Shown here piece after piece: positions 7,301 through 13,485 of a stretch of 14,604 nucleotides of DNA. A program made the position numbers and the translations under genes. The notes under the pieces are model-generated. The model had not been told where the DNA came from and did not search any database. It saw only the letters and a program-made list of their open reading frames with translations. The stretch is from positions 1 through 14,604 of the forward strand of contig JBKQLZ010000294.1 of assembly GCA_052146895.1 (NCBI GenBank), given 5' to 3'. Each line of letters starts with the position of its first letter. The first letter of the stretch is position 1. This DNA is from Palsa-601 sp052146895. Lineage in GTDB: Bacteria; Actinomycetota; Acidimicrobiia; Acidimicrobiales; Bog-793.

Positions 7301-9529
7301 GCCCACTTCGAGGCCCGTGGTGCTGTCCACCACCTCGGTGTCGAGGTAGCCGTGCTCCTCCGCCATCAGCTCGTGGACCTTCGGTGGGAAGAGCCATCTC
7401 GAGTTCGGGCGGAGAGCATCGCCGGTGTAGCGAAGAACGACGGTCAGTGCTCCTTCACCCGGAGTCAACGGCGCGGCTGGAACTACCTGAGGCGACTGGA
7501 CCGACTCCCACCGGCTGTGAGGGATCGCCAAGTCCGTTACCGGGCCGCCCGCGCCGGAGTTGAGCCCCGCGCCGTTCGCGGGCACCGACCACCCGCTGAG
7601 GTCGACCGCTCTCACCCGGAAGAGGTAGTTCTGGCCGAAGCGAAGTGTCGCCAGCCCGGTGGTGCCGACAACGGTGCCGCTTACCGGGTCACTCACCTGG
7701 GTCCCGGCCGGCGCCACGGAGAACACCGCCGAGATCTGTGGGTTGTAGTTGCCGTTGCCGTCGGTGTTCGATGTCGACGGCATCGGATTCTGCGCCGCAG
7801 GCCCGACGGTGCCGTCGTCGTTGACCTGATTGCCGGGTCGGGGCCCGGCGAGACTCCAGCCGTCCCAACGTGCGATGAGCTCGTGCACGTTGATGGACGA
7901 CACATCTGTGATCGGTGCCCCGTCTGGAAGAGGGTCGTGACCCGCCCCCGGGATTATGAACGACTCCGACGGATCGGCCGGCGCGTACTCGATCGTGGTC
8001 CCGGCCGAGCCGAACGCATACGACGCCACGCGCCAGTGGAGAGACTTCCACGGCGTTAGAGCTTCCCCGCTCGCGGAAACCGGGACCACGTCCATGCGCC
8101 AGCCGCGCGTTAAGTCCTCGGTGCACAGCACTTTCGAGGGAAGGCCCGACGGTATCGTCCCAGGCGCAGGATTCGCGCTCACCCAGGCGGCGATGAAGTT
8201 CTGGATCTCCAGCTGGCTGTTGAGCAAGCTGGGAAGCGTCTGCGATCCGCCGAGGCCGTCGCCACCCCAACCTGTCCAGATCAACGACATTCCCGCAGAC
8301 CGGAGCTTGGGAAGGGTGAAGTCCAGGTCATAGCTGCCTGCGCTGTCGTAGGCCTGGATCGTCGCGTCGACCTCGGCGGCGGTGGTGGCGACAGTCGTGA
8401 CAGCACCTTCGATGTCGAGGTCGACGAGTGAGTAGACCGGCTGAGACAGACCGTCGACTTCCGCCAGCTGATTGAGAAACAGCGACCCAGTTCCTGGCAC
8501 GTAGTCCGTTCCGCGTGGATGTGAGGTGAACGTGGGCATGTCGCACTGTGTCTGTGGGCAGACATCGAACGCCCTGTAGGTCAGCGAGTAAGCGCGTGTC
8601 GGTGCGACCGACACGTACAACGTGGTCGCGTCGGCGTAATGCGACGGCAGCGAATCGAGCTTCACATGCATCGGGACGACCAACCCGAAGAACTCCAGCA
8701 GCTCGGGATAGGCCGAGAGAGACGAGATCACGGCGTGGAAGTCGTAGACGGGGATCGAGGTCGGCGGCGGCGCGCTGTTCGCCACACCCGCCCGGTAGCT
8801 CAGCGCATTCGCGTATGCCGACGAGCTGTTGCCGGCGTTGTCACTCAGAGCTTGGAAGATCCTCGACTGCGATGTCTCCGAGATGAGCGCTCCCGCCTGC
8901 AGCGTGAGGGGCCCCGGTTTCATGGCTGTCGGCGGCGACTGAGGCGCGCTTGGCGGAGGTGCCGTGGTAGGCGGTGGTGGCGGTGCCGTGGAGAGCGGGT
9001 TGTTCGTTGCCTCGGTGTAGTAGAGGCTCCTGACGAAAGAGTGCACCGCGGCGGCGGAGTAGGTGTTGATATGACCGTTTTGCGCCAGCGAGTTCCAGTG
9101 GTTGACTTCGGCGTCCGACCCGATCGGGAAGGAGTCGACGCGGGTCGCCGTCGGCTCGAACATCGCAGTCCAGTACTGCGGGTTCAACACCGACAGGTCG
9201 TAGGAGGGAACGACAGAATCCAAGGTGCCGTAGCCAGGTGTCAGACTGAACTGGACCTCGAAGGAGATGCCTGGTGTCCCGGACGGACCTCCCGCCTGCA
9301 TCGTCGTCGGCCAGTCGACCCAGTCGGTGTAGGTGGCAAGAGTTGTGCTCGTGATAGTCCGCGCGCCGTCGTTGTCCTGGTAGGACAGCTGCGGTGCGAC
9401 GAAGGCCGAGAGCCTCAAGTACGTGGACCCACCGCTCGTGAACACGCCCTGCGGCAGCAACTGCCAGGCGACTACTTGGCCGACCGTGATCCCCGGCGGG
9501 CCGATCGAGCTCTCGTGCGGTGAGGTCAT
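4355..9529 (-). CDS. Very large (1724 aa) uncharacterised all-beta protein, third member of a conserved-looking trio
   Basis: I choose ATG 9529 because GAGGA lies six bases upstream and the start follows the preceding stop by 16 bases; the frame is open 19 codons further but overlaps that gene. No signal peptide or membrane helix is visible. Residues 1-185 hold LRLSAFVAPQL, TDWVDWP, WTAMF and VHSFVRSLYY. A Pro-rich hinge follows at about 178-207. Then come VYDFHAVISS...YPELL (261-278), EDLTRGWRMDV...SLHWRVASY (471-504), INVHELIARWDGWSLAGPRPG (546-566), LRFGQNYLFRVRAVDLSGWS (629-648), WLFPPKVHELMAEEHGYLD (712-730), HFGDTKHHAV (1189-1198), YFERPFYVTGSDEFVGVM (1359-1376), YWYADI...FLRLALVRAQPYAI (1485-1530) and RLVISELDYYDF (1686-1697). 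From memory, these motifs recur in this order in giant uncharacterised bacterial proteins. Function unknown. Confidence 0.85.
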   Translation of the reverse strand: MTSPHESSIGPPGITVGQVVAWQLLPQGVFTSGGSTYLRLSAFVAPQLSYQDNDGARTITSTTLATYTDWVDWPTTMQAGGPSGTPGISFEVQFSLTPGYGTLDSVVPSYDLSVLNPQYWTAMFEPTATRVDSFPIGSDAEVNHWNSLAQNGHINTYSAAAVHSFVRSLYYTEATNNPLSTAPPPPPTTAPPPSAPQSPPTAMKPGPLTLQAGALISETSQSRIFQALSDNAGNSSSAYANALSYRAGVANSAPPPTSIPVYDFHAVISSLSAYPELLEFFGLVVPMHVKLDSLPSHYADATTLYVSVAPTRAYSLTYRAFDVCPQTQCDMPTFTSHPRGTDYVPGTGSLFLNQLAEVDGLSQPVYSLVDLDIEGAVTTVATTAAEVDATIQAYDSAGSYDLDFTLPKLRSAGMSLIWTGWGGDGLGGSQTLPSLLNSQLEIQNFIAAWVSANPAPGTIPSGLPSKVLCTEDLTRGWRMDVVPVSASGEALTPWKSLHWRVASYAFGSAGTTIEYAPADPSESFIIPGAGHDPLPDGAPITDVSSINVHELIARWDGWSLAGPRPGNQVNDDGTVGPAAQNPMPSTSNTDGNGNYNPQISAVFSVAPAGTQVSDPVSGTVVGTTGLATLRFGQNYLFRVRAVDLSGWSVPANGAGLNSGAGGPVTDLAIPHSRWESVQSPQVVPAAPLTPGEGALTVVLRYTGDALRPNSRWLFPPKVHELMAEEHGYLDTEVVDSTTGLEVGVPDPSMYSLISTLNDGSILTLPGVVVDPGDGSDDSSAVGAANVYLPLPASGIPPLTYVDWLPDPAGFGIALSCGTSFNSPLDYTYPTRTGAYPYAIPPVDANGNAIEGFVFTPGIGTSPTFHGPVSLDSFLDTWVPPPDPLPAPPTYAPQVWEAAWPNVAGKLLQIVAASDTLPAASSVPAVPVLTVTSADTGSGTSEVLTVSIVPGSVYNLQLSSIIPATMIGQLVQYPLTSDNFGSVPCTFALGQDLFNYVIWGDSVVDPPPPRGSLGSHIFLPSPSIGNVVAALWGQYPQLTPQATVQVAYAVLLPSIPPGFTGPAATRALNDTSAVITDVGFAIDPATTQTVTFSASWTDPVDDPTDPTNDPATATVSMADSSLLAYVESPYAVPVAADSLFSVSTNPSNPAETGTFGASANPFAAGSSPFGVVEPASAHGPTTFQLSVTQHFGDTKHHAVTFGDLVATGRFSPFFAETTTATFVAPDYVVTLNGGEGVAANLVTIVVPAGTPVPGAGTLAKAATVPSSLYSVDASTGVITLTNTAATVADVALVGTPLTATWVPTDTVNGTGSALCHVPCSMNPIPPLKVVKVSPAWVLNPATTSGDTITASRQGNILRVYFERPFYVTGSDEFVGVMTAAPTFTDEELPGPATGGLTDVPGTDVLIDPTQISLLGLDPISVSSHSAGVNYSQTQLSFVTNATFPDGGWGSGPVVAFPPPFQLPPQATGLPYQTWAYTPHFDPATNYWYADIQLDISKDAFNSPAHGPTYVSPLPPGYFLRLALVRAQPYAISGEDVTNSSQNNNLSAVTLVTYAQPVTDRSVSVVTVSGTSLTVTVSGPGYFGWRPPTQENVAGHGDVFIWDFANPYALHPNSTESGTPKGANATSTMVVEVQTWDNTSGFSGDFGWSTDTIVVLSPSFDESLGAGIVEWSSGAGGVTVPTGQGPVRLVISELDYYDFKAGAPTAIDTTQRRSFVVDIPISGTPG

Positions 9530-9535
9530 GCTTGG

Positions 9536-9540
9536 TCCTC
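9536..9540 (-). promoter_or_regulatory. Ribosome binding site deciding the start of the 1724-aa gene
   Basis: GAGGA on the minus strand lies six bases before ATG 9529. It sits just after the stop codon of the 897-aa gene (9546-9548), which favours 9529 over the longer open frame starting at 9586. Confidence 0.65.
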
Positions 9541-9545
9541 GATTC

Positions 9546-12239
9546 TCAGGCGCTGAACGCCGCGCAGTAGGTGTCCCAGTCGCCATTGCTCATGAGCGCG
9601 GAGAACGTGACCGGCGGGCCTGCGTCGTGCGACGTGAGCTCGTGACCACCGAGGCCGGATCCGCGCGTGACGGCCTGGTTCGCGCCCCCAGACGCAGAAC
9701 TGCCGGCGAACTGCTTCGAGATGGAGAACTCGACGGTCTTCGAGAACCCGCAGATGCTCACCTGCCCAATGAACGTTGCAGTCCCGACCAGGTTCCCTGT
9801 CTTCTCGGCCCACGACAAGGTGAGGTCAAGCTCAGCAGAGATCGTGATGAAGCCGAAGGCCTGCAGCTGGCCCATGATCTGCACGTAGCCGTTCAGCTCG
9901 AGCAGCGTCGCAGCGGAGTAGCTCAGGTAGATGCCTGCCGTGAGGCTGAGGCTGCCGGACACGATCGCGATGTTGAAGGCGAACTGCCCGGTGAAGAAGA
10001 ACTCCATCGACATGGACTGCACGCCGCCGAAGCCGAGGACGAGTGAGATGTAGCCGCCGCCGCCGAACATTGCGATGGTCAAGGTGAACGGATTGGCCTT
10101 GCTGGCGAAGGCGAAGGTGAGGGTTGCCTGCCCATTCGTGAAGGGCAGGAGGACACCGGCGGAGAAGGAGATCCCGGTCAGGCTGAACACGCCACAGGAC
10201 TGATCCGGCAGCGAGATCGACATGCTGACCTGTATGAAGGTCGCCTCGACATCGATCGAGAGACCGTTGCCGCCAAGCGACTCGAGGAATTGCTGCAGAA
10301 CGTTGATGAAGCTGAGCGGGCCGTCGAACAAGACGGTGTCCAAGTTGACCGAGACCGCCGGAGAGCTGCCGGTGGCCGCACTGAAAGTGCACGACTCGAA
10401 GTGCAGGCTGATGAAGTCGGTCGAGCTGTTGTAAGGGTCGTTTCCGCAACCGAGGAGGAAAATTGTGAACGGGTCGATCGTGCCGTTCACCGTGTAAGTC
10501 GGCGGCTGGCCGTTGCTCCCGACCATGACGACGGCCGTCATCTGCAGCGTCCCGTCTGCGTCGTCCGGCACGAAGATACCTGGCGGGGACCCGGAGGACC
10601 CCGGCGCCGGCCAACCGGCGAGGGGAGTGTTCAAGGTGTAGGTGACTGTCAGCACGCCGGTCGACTGGTCGAGCTGGGAGCTGATTACCGGCGTGTTGAA
10701 CAGGCTCGTCGAGTCGTGCGCCACGCTGCCGGCGGCAGCGCCAGCGCCGGCGAGGATGTTCCCCAGCTGGAGCCCGCCGAGCAGCTGGGCGATGTCCCCG
10801 GACGCGATGCCAGCGACGGTGGGAAAGTACGACTCGAGTTGTGCGGCGCCGTCTTGGGCGAAGGTGTCGAGGTCGCCGCCGATGGTGCCGGCCGCGGCCG
10901 AGAGCCCAGTCACACCGAGGTTAGGTGTCGCCAGCCCGCCGACTGACGAGCCCGGAAGAGTGAGCTGGGGGGGGTTCAGCGCCTGGACGTACGCGGAACC
11001 GAGGTTCTGCGGTATGTCTCGCGGAGCATCGTGGGGCAGCGCCGAACCGTAGGTGAGGTTCGAGTACTGCACGTAGTTCGGGTAGTACCCGAAAAGCACG
11101 CCCTGGATCCCGCCGGCGTAGTAGAGCGGGTCTGGGGTCTTCGCCACGTCGGCGAAGCCGTTGCCCGTGAGCACCTCGGCTGCATGAAGCTTGATGCGCG
11201 CAGCTTTTATGGTCGGGTAGAAGTTGGGCTGGCCGAGGTTCCCGAGCTCCGTCGGTGTCAGAGAAGCCGGAAGCTGGCTGTTCGTCGCCACGGGGTCGTA
11301 GGTCGTGTTCGACGCCCCGAGCACGATCCCTAGGGTCGGGTGAGTTGTCGCACCCGGTCCGCCGCCAGGGCCGGCCAGCTCCGGAGCGAACTTCAAGCGC
11401 GATCCGCCCGTCGCCGACCATGTGTCGTGCGACGGCGTGTTCTCGCCGGCCAGCGTCATGTAGGCGTTGACCCAATTCATGGTCTTCGTCGGGTCGTACT
11501 CGGAGAAGTAGCCGCTCGAGCCGTCGTCGGCGTACACGAACGCGAGCGGCATCGAGAACGGGACATCGTGACCGGCAAGGTCGGTGGCTACGAAGTTCCA
11601 AGTGACGTCGACGTTGTTGCCCGCGGGGTCGGTTGTGAGCGGCCATAGGAACTGCGGTTCCGACGACTGGGTGTAGATCGGCGGGCTCGCGAGCGTGACC
11701 ATCCTCACAGTGACAAAGGGCCAGTCCGTCGTCCCGCCGCTCGTCGTGTCACCGAAGAGCTGACCCGGTGCCGGGTATGTCTTCACCGGCTCGGCGACGT
11801 GGATGACGGTCTGGGCCTGCAGGTAGGCGACGGCGTAGTTCTTGTTCGGGTCACTCGAGGCGTTGGGAGGGTCCTCTACGACTACGCGGTTGACCGTCGT
11901 CGTTATCGCGGCGTGATGCCCGAGCGGGAAGAGGTATCCGCGCTTTGTCACGACCGAGCGGACCGTTCGACCGCCTTGACCAAGATCGCTCCAGAGCAGG
12001 ATGTTCGCATTGGCTGTGGCGGAGTAAGCCCAAGAGCCGAAGATGTCGGCATTCGCCCCGAGTGCACTCAACTCGAGCGTGTTCACCCGGAGCGGCGCGT
12101 AGTTGTCGGCCGTCGGATCGGTGAGCTTCAGCAGCTGAGCTCGGTCGGTTATCTCGAGCGTCGTGAATTGCCAGTCCTGGTCGGCGTAGTTGACGGCGCT
12201 GAAGTCGGTCGGCAGCTCTGATGGTTCAGGAGTCGTCAT
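9546..12239 (-). CDS. Large (897 aa) uncharacterised protein with glycine-rich all-beta C-terminal region, second member of the trio
   Basis: The start ATG 12239 overlaps the Tat-protein stop (ATGA) and has GAGG about 10 bases upstream. The frame is open to 12770, but that part only mirrors the Tat gene. No signal peptide is seen. Motifs: LELSALGANADIFGSW (55-70), GRTVRSVV...GYLFPLGHHAAI (90-112), AYLQ (138-141), PVKTY, PFVTVRMVTL, and FxATDLAGHDVPFSMPLAFVY (216-236). Residues 465-500 (LESYFPTVAGIASGD...LLGGLQLGNIL) form a linker, followed at 640-656 by GPLSFINVLQQFLESLG. Residues about 660-846 are short strands of alternating hydrophobic and polar residues around FGGGGY (725-730), ending in SKQFAG. 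A polar tail (847-897) follows. I recall the same order of motifs in uncharacterised giant bacterial proteins where this part is fused to the neighbour's. Function unknown; a beta-barrel or beta-groove is possible. Confidence 0.85.
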   Translation of the reverse strand: MTTPEPSELPTDFSAVNYADQDWQFTTLEITDRAQLLKLTDPTADNYAPLRVNTLELSALGANADIFGSWAYSATANANILLWSDLGQGGRTVRSVVTKRGYLFPLGHHAAITTTVNRVVVEDPPNASSDPNKNYAVAYLQAQTVIHVAEPVKTYPAPGQLFGDTTSGGTTDWPFVTVRMVTLASPPIYTQSSEPQFLWPLTTDPAGNNVDVTWNFVATDLAGHDVPFSMPLAFVYADDGSSGYFSEYDPTKTMNWVNAYMTLAGENTPSHDTWSATGGSRLKFAPELAGPGGGPGATTHPTLGIVLGASNTTYDPVATNSQLPASLTPTELGNLGQPNFYPTIKAARIKLHAAEVLTGNGFADVAKTPDPLYYAGGIQGVLFGYYPNYVQYSNLTYGSALPHDAPRDIPQNLGSAYVQALNPPQLTLPGSSVGGLATPNLGVTGLSAAAGTIGGDLDTFAQDGAAQLESYFPTVAGIASGDIAQLLGGLQLGNILAGAGAAAGSVAHDSTSLFNTPVISSQLDQSTGVLTVTYTLNTPLAGWPAPGSSGSPPGIFVPDDADGTLQMTAVVMVGSNGQPPTYTVNGTIDPFTIFLLGCGNDPYNSSTDFISLHFESCTFSAATGSSPAVSVNLDTVLFDGPLSFINVLQQFLESLGGNGLSIDVEATFIQVSMSISLPDQSCGVFSLTGISFSAGVLLPFTNGQATLTFAFASKANPFTLTIAMFGGGGYISLVLGFGGVQSMSMEFFFTGQFAFNIAIVSGSLSLTAGIYLSYSAATLLELNGYVQIMGQLQAFGFITISAELDLTLSWAEKTGNLVGTATFIGQVSICGFSKTVEFSISKQFAGSSASGGANQAVTRGSGLGGHELTSHDAGPPVTFSALMSNGDWDTYCAAFSA

Positions 12240-13165
12240 GACGCGGCGTACCTCAGCTGGTTCTCGGGGGTGGCTCCCGCACTGGTGGTGTCTGTCGTGT
12301 CGAACGCCACCATCTCGGCCGTGAGCGTCTCGCCGCCAGATGTCTGTTGCAGGAGGGCAGCGGTGAAGATGTCGACCACGTCGACCGCTGGCTCGGATGT
12401 CCCGTTGGTGTTGAGGAACGTCTCGGACGAGACGAGCTGTTCTGCTCGCGGCACGAAAGTTGTTACGAACTCGTCTCCTCGGGTGTGGCCGGTGTAGATC
12501 GTCGGCGCCAGGTAGAGGGCGTAGGGATATTCGATCGCCGTCAGCTTGGGATTGGGTGCGGTCGTCCGCGGCTCGTCGTGGCCGCGCTCTGCCCGGGTGG
12601 CGTCGCTGACGCCGGCCTGGGCGGGCATGAGCATCGTCCAGTCGCTCCAGTCCAACAGGTCGGCTGCGGTCATGGTCGGGAACGGGACGTTGTCGGCTTC
12701 CGCGACTGTGAAGCAGAGCCAGCTCGGTCCGGAGAGCGCCGACAGCACCGGCGGTGGGTCGACATACCACTTGCTGCCGCCGTGGTAGGTGTAGACAGCC
12801 TCACCGATCGCCTGCGGAGGGAACTGCACCACGATGACGTTGCTCGTCGACGTCGGCACGAGAGTGGTGACGTCGCTAATCACCTCGCGCTCGAACCCGT
12901 AGAAGGAGAAGTCGAGCAGCACGAGGTCGCTCGGCCGGACGACCGAGAACACGAAAGATGGCCCCCCGGGACCTGTCTTGTGGCTGGACACGCCGTTCGG
13001 TCGCGTCTCAGGGTCGTCGCCGGCAAGTGAGGTGATGAGGTCCTCGATAGCCCCGCTCTTGCCGGCCATGACGGCCGCGAGCGCCACGGCTGCGCTCCCG
13101 CCGAGGAACCGGCGCCGCGTGATGCTCGCCCGCTCGGGACCCAGCTCACCGGAGGTGTCGGTCAC
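12236..13165 (-). CDS. Tat-exported uncharacterised protein (309 aa), first member of the trio
   Basis: The start is taken as GTG 13165, five bases after AGGAGG and overlapping the upstream stop (GTGA). GTG 13168 is also in frame but only two bases from that site. The N-terminus has a twin-arginine signal, ITRRRFLGG (residues 15-23), then an Ala-rich hydrophobic core (24-36), so the folded protein should leave the cytoplasm by the Tat route. The mature part has a beta-type domain with VIVVQFPPQAIGEAVYTY (about 93-110), LSGPSWLCFTV, a LLDWSDWTMLMP stretch, and TAIEYPYALYLAPTIYTGH (about 211-229). No catalytic motif or cofactor site is evident. From memory, the FPPQ-I-E, LSGPS, LLDWS and TAIE-PY-L-LxP motifs also form the N-terminal part of much longer uncharacterised bacterial proteins, whose following part resembles the next gene here. 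Confidence 0.85.
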   Translation of the reverse strand: MTDTSGELGPERASITRRRFLGGSAAVALAAVMAGKSGAIEDLITSLAGDDPETRPNGVSSHKTGPGGPSFVFSVVRPSDLVLLDFSFYGFEREVISDVTTLVPTSTSNVIVVQFPPQAIGEAVYTYHGGSKWYVDPPPVLSALSGPSWLCFTVAEADNVPFPTMTAADLLDWSDWTMLMPAQAGVSDATRAERGHDEPRTTAPNPKLTAIEYPYALYLAPTIYTGHTRGDEFVTTFVPRAEQLVSSETFLNTNGTSEPAVDVVDIFTAALLQQTSGGETLTAEMVAFDTTDTTSAGATPENQLRYAAS

Positions 13166-13485
13166 CACAGCCTCCTTCCCGAATGCTCGTAGGCGATCCG
13201 CCGACTGGCAACCAGCCGCTCGACAACCTGATCCCGGTACCGGTCCGGCGGCGACCGGCCGGCTGCGAGGTGCATCGAGACCGTAGGGATTGCCAAGTGG
13301 GACGCTCTGAAAACGACGTAGACGTCGATCGTGAGCCTGGGCGAGGCAACCGGCGCCGGGAGCCCGTTCGATGCCCTCACGACGAAGTTGAACCTGCCCG
13401 CCTTCGTCGGGAAGCCCGAGAGCAACCCTGTCGTCGAGTCGAGCGTGATGCCCGGTGGGAGAGCCCCGCGCGAGATCGTGAACAT
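13162..13485 (-). pseudogene. C-terminal part of the NHL/putative-Ig protein in the shifted frame
   Basis: This frame completes the second putative-Ig domain: FTISRGALPPGITLDSTTGL, LSGFPTKAGRFNFVVRASNG. It then runs through about 55 residues of tail to TGA 13162-13164, which overlaps the next gene's GTG by four bases. Just upstream in the same frame the DNA also codes GYPAPM, the expected lead-in, so the domain spans the frame break. Adding one base to the CCC at 13498-13500 (GGG on the coding strand) joins AAG to GYPAPM and restores one continuous gene from the right edge to 13162. ATG 13485 is an internal codon, not a credible start. The deletion may be real or a sequencing error in a short run. 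Confidence 0.75.
13171..13176 (-). promoter_or_regulatory. Ribosome binding site of the Tat-signal gene
   Basis: AGGAGG lies inside the end of the upstream gene. Spacing is five bases to GTG 13165 but only two to GTG 13168, so 13165 is the better start and gives the same 4-base overlap (GTGA) seen at the next junction (ATGA). Confidence 0.65.

Noticed and set aside
6485..8059. 524-codon open frame on the plus strand inside the 1724-aa gene
   Set aside because: It is antisense to a gene with clear motifs and strong frame consistency. Its translation is Arg-rich and featureless, typical of the complement of high-GC coding DNA.
9530..9586. 19-codon extension of the 1724-aa gene to ATG 9586
   Set aside because: It would overlap the end of the 897-aa gene by 41 bases, whereas ATG 9529 has GAGGA at good spacing directly after that gene's stop.
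12240..12770. 177-codon N-terminal extension of the 897-aa gene
   Set aside because: It lies wholly within the Tat-signal gene in another frame and is Arg/His-rich nonsense. ATG 12239 has a ribosome site and an ATGA overlap.
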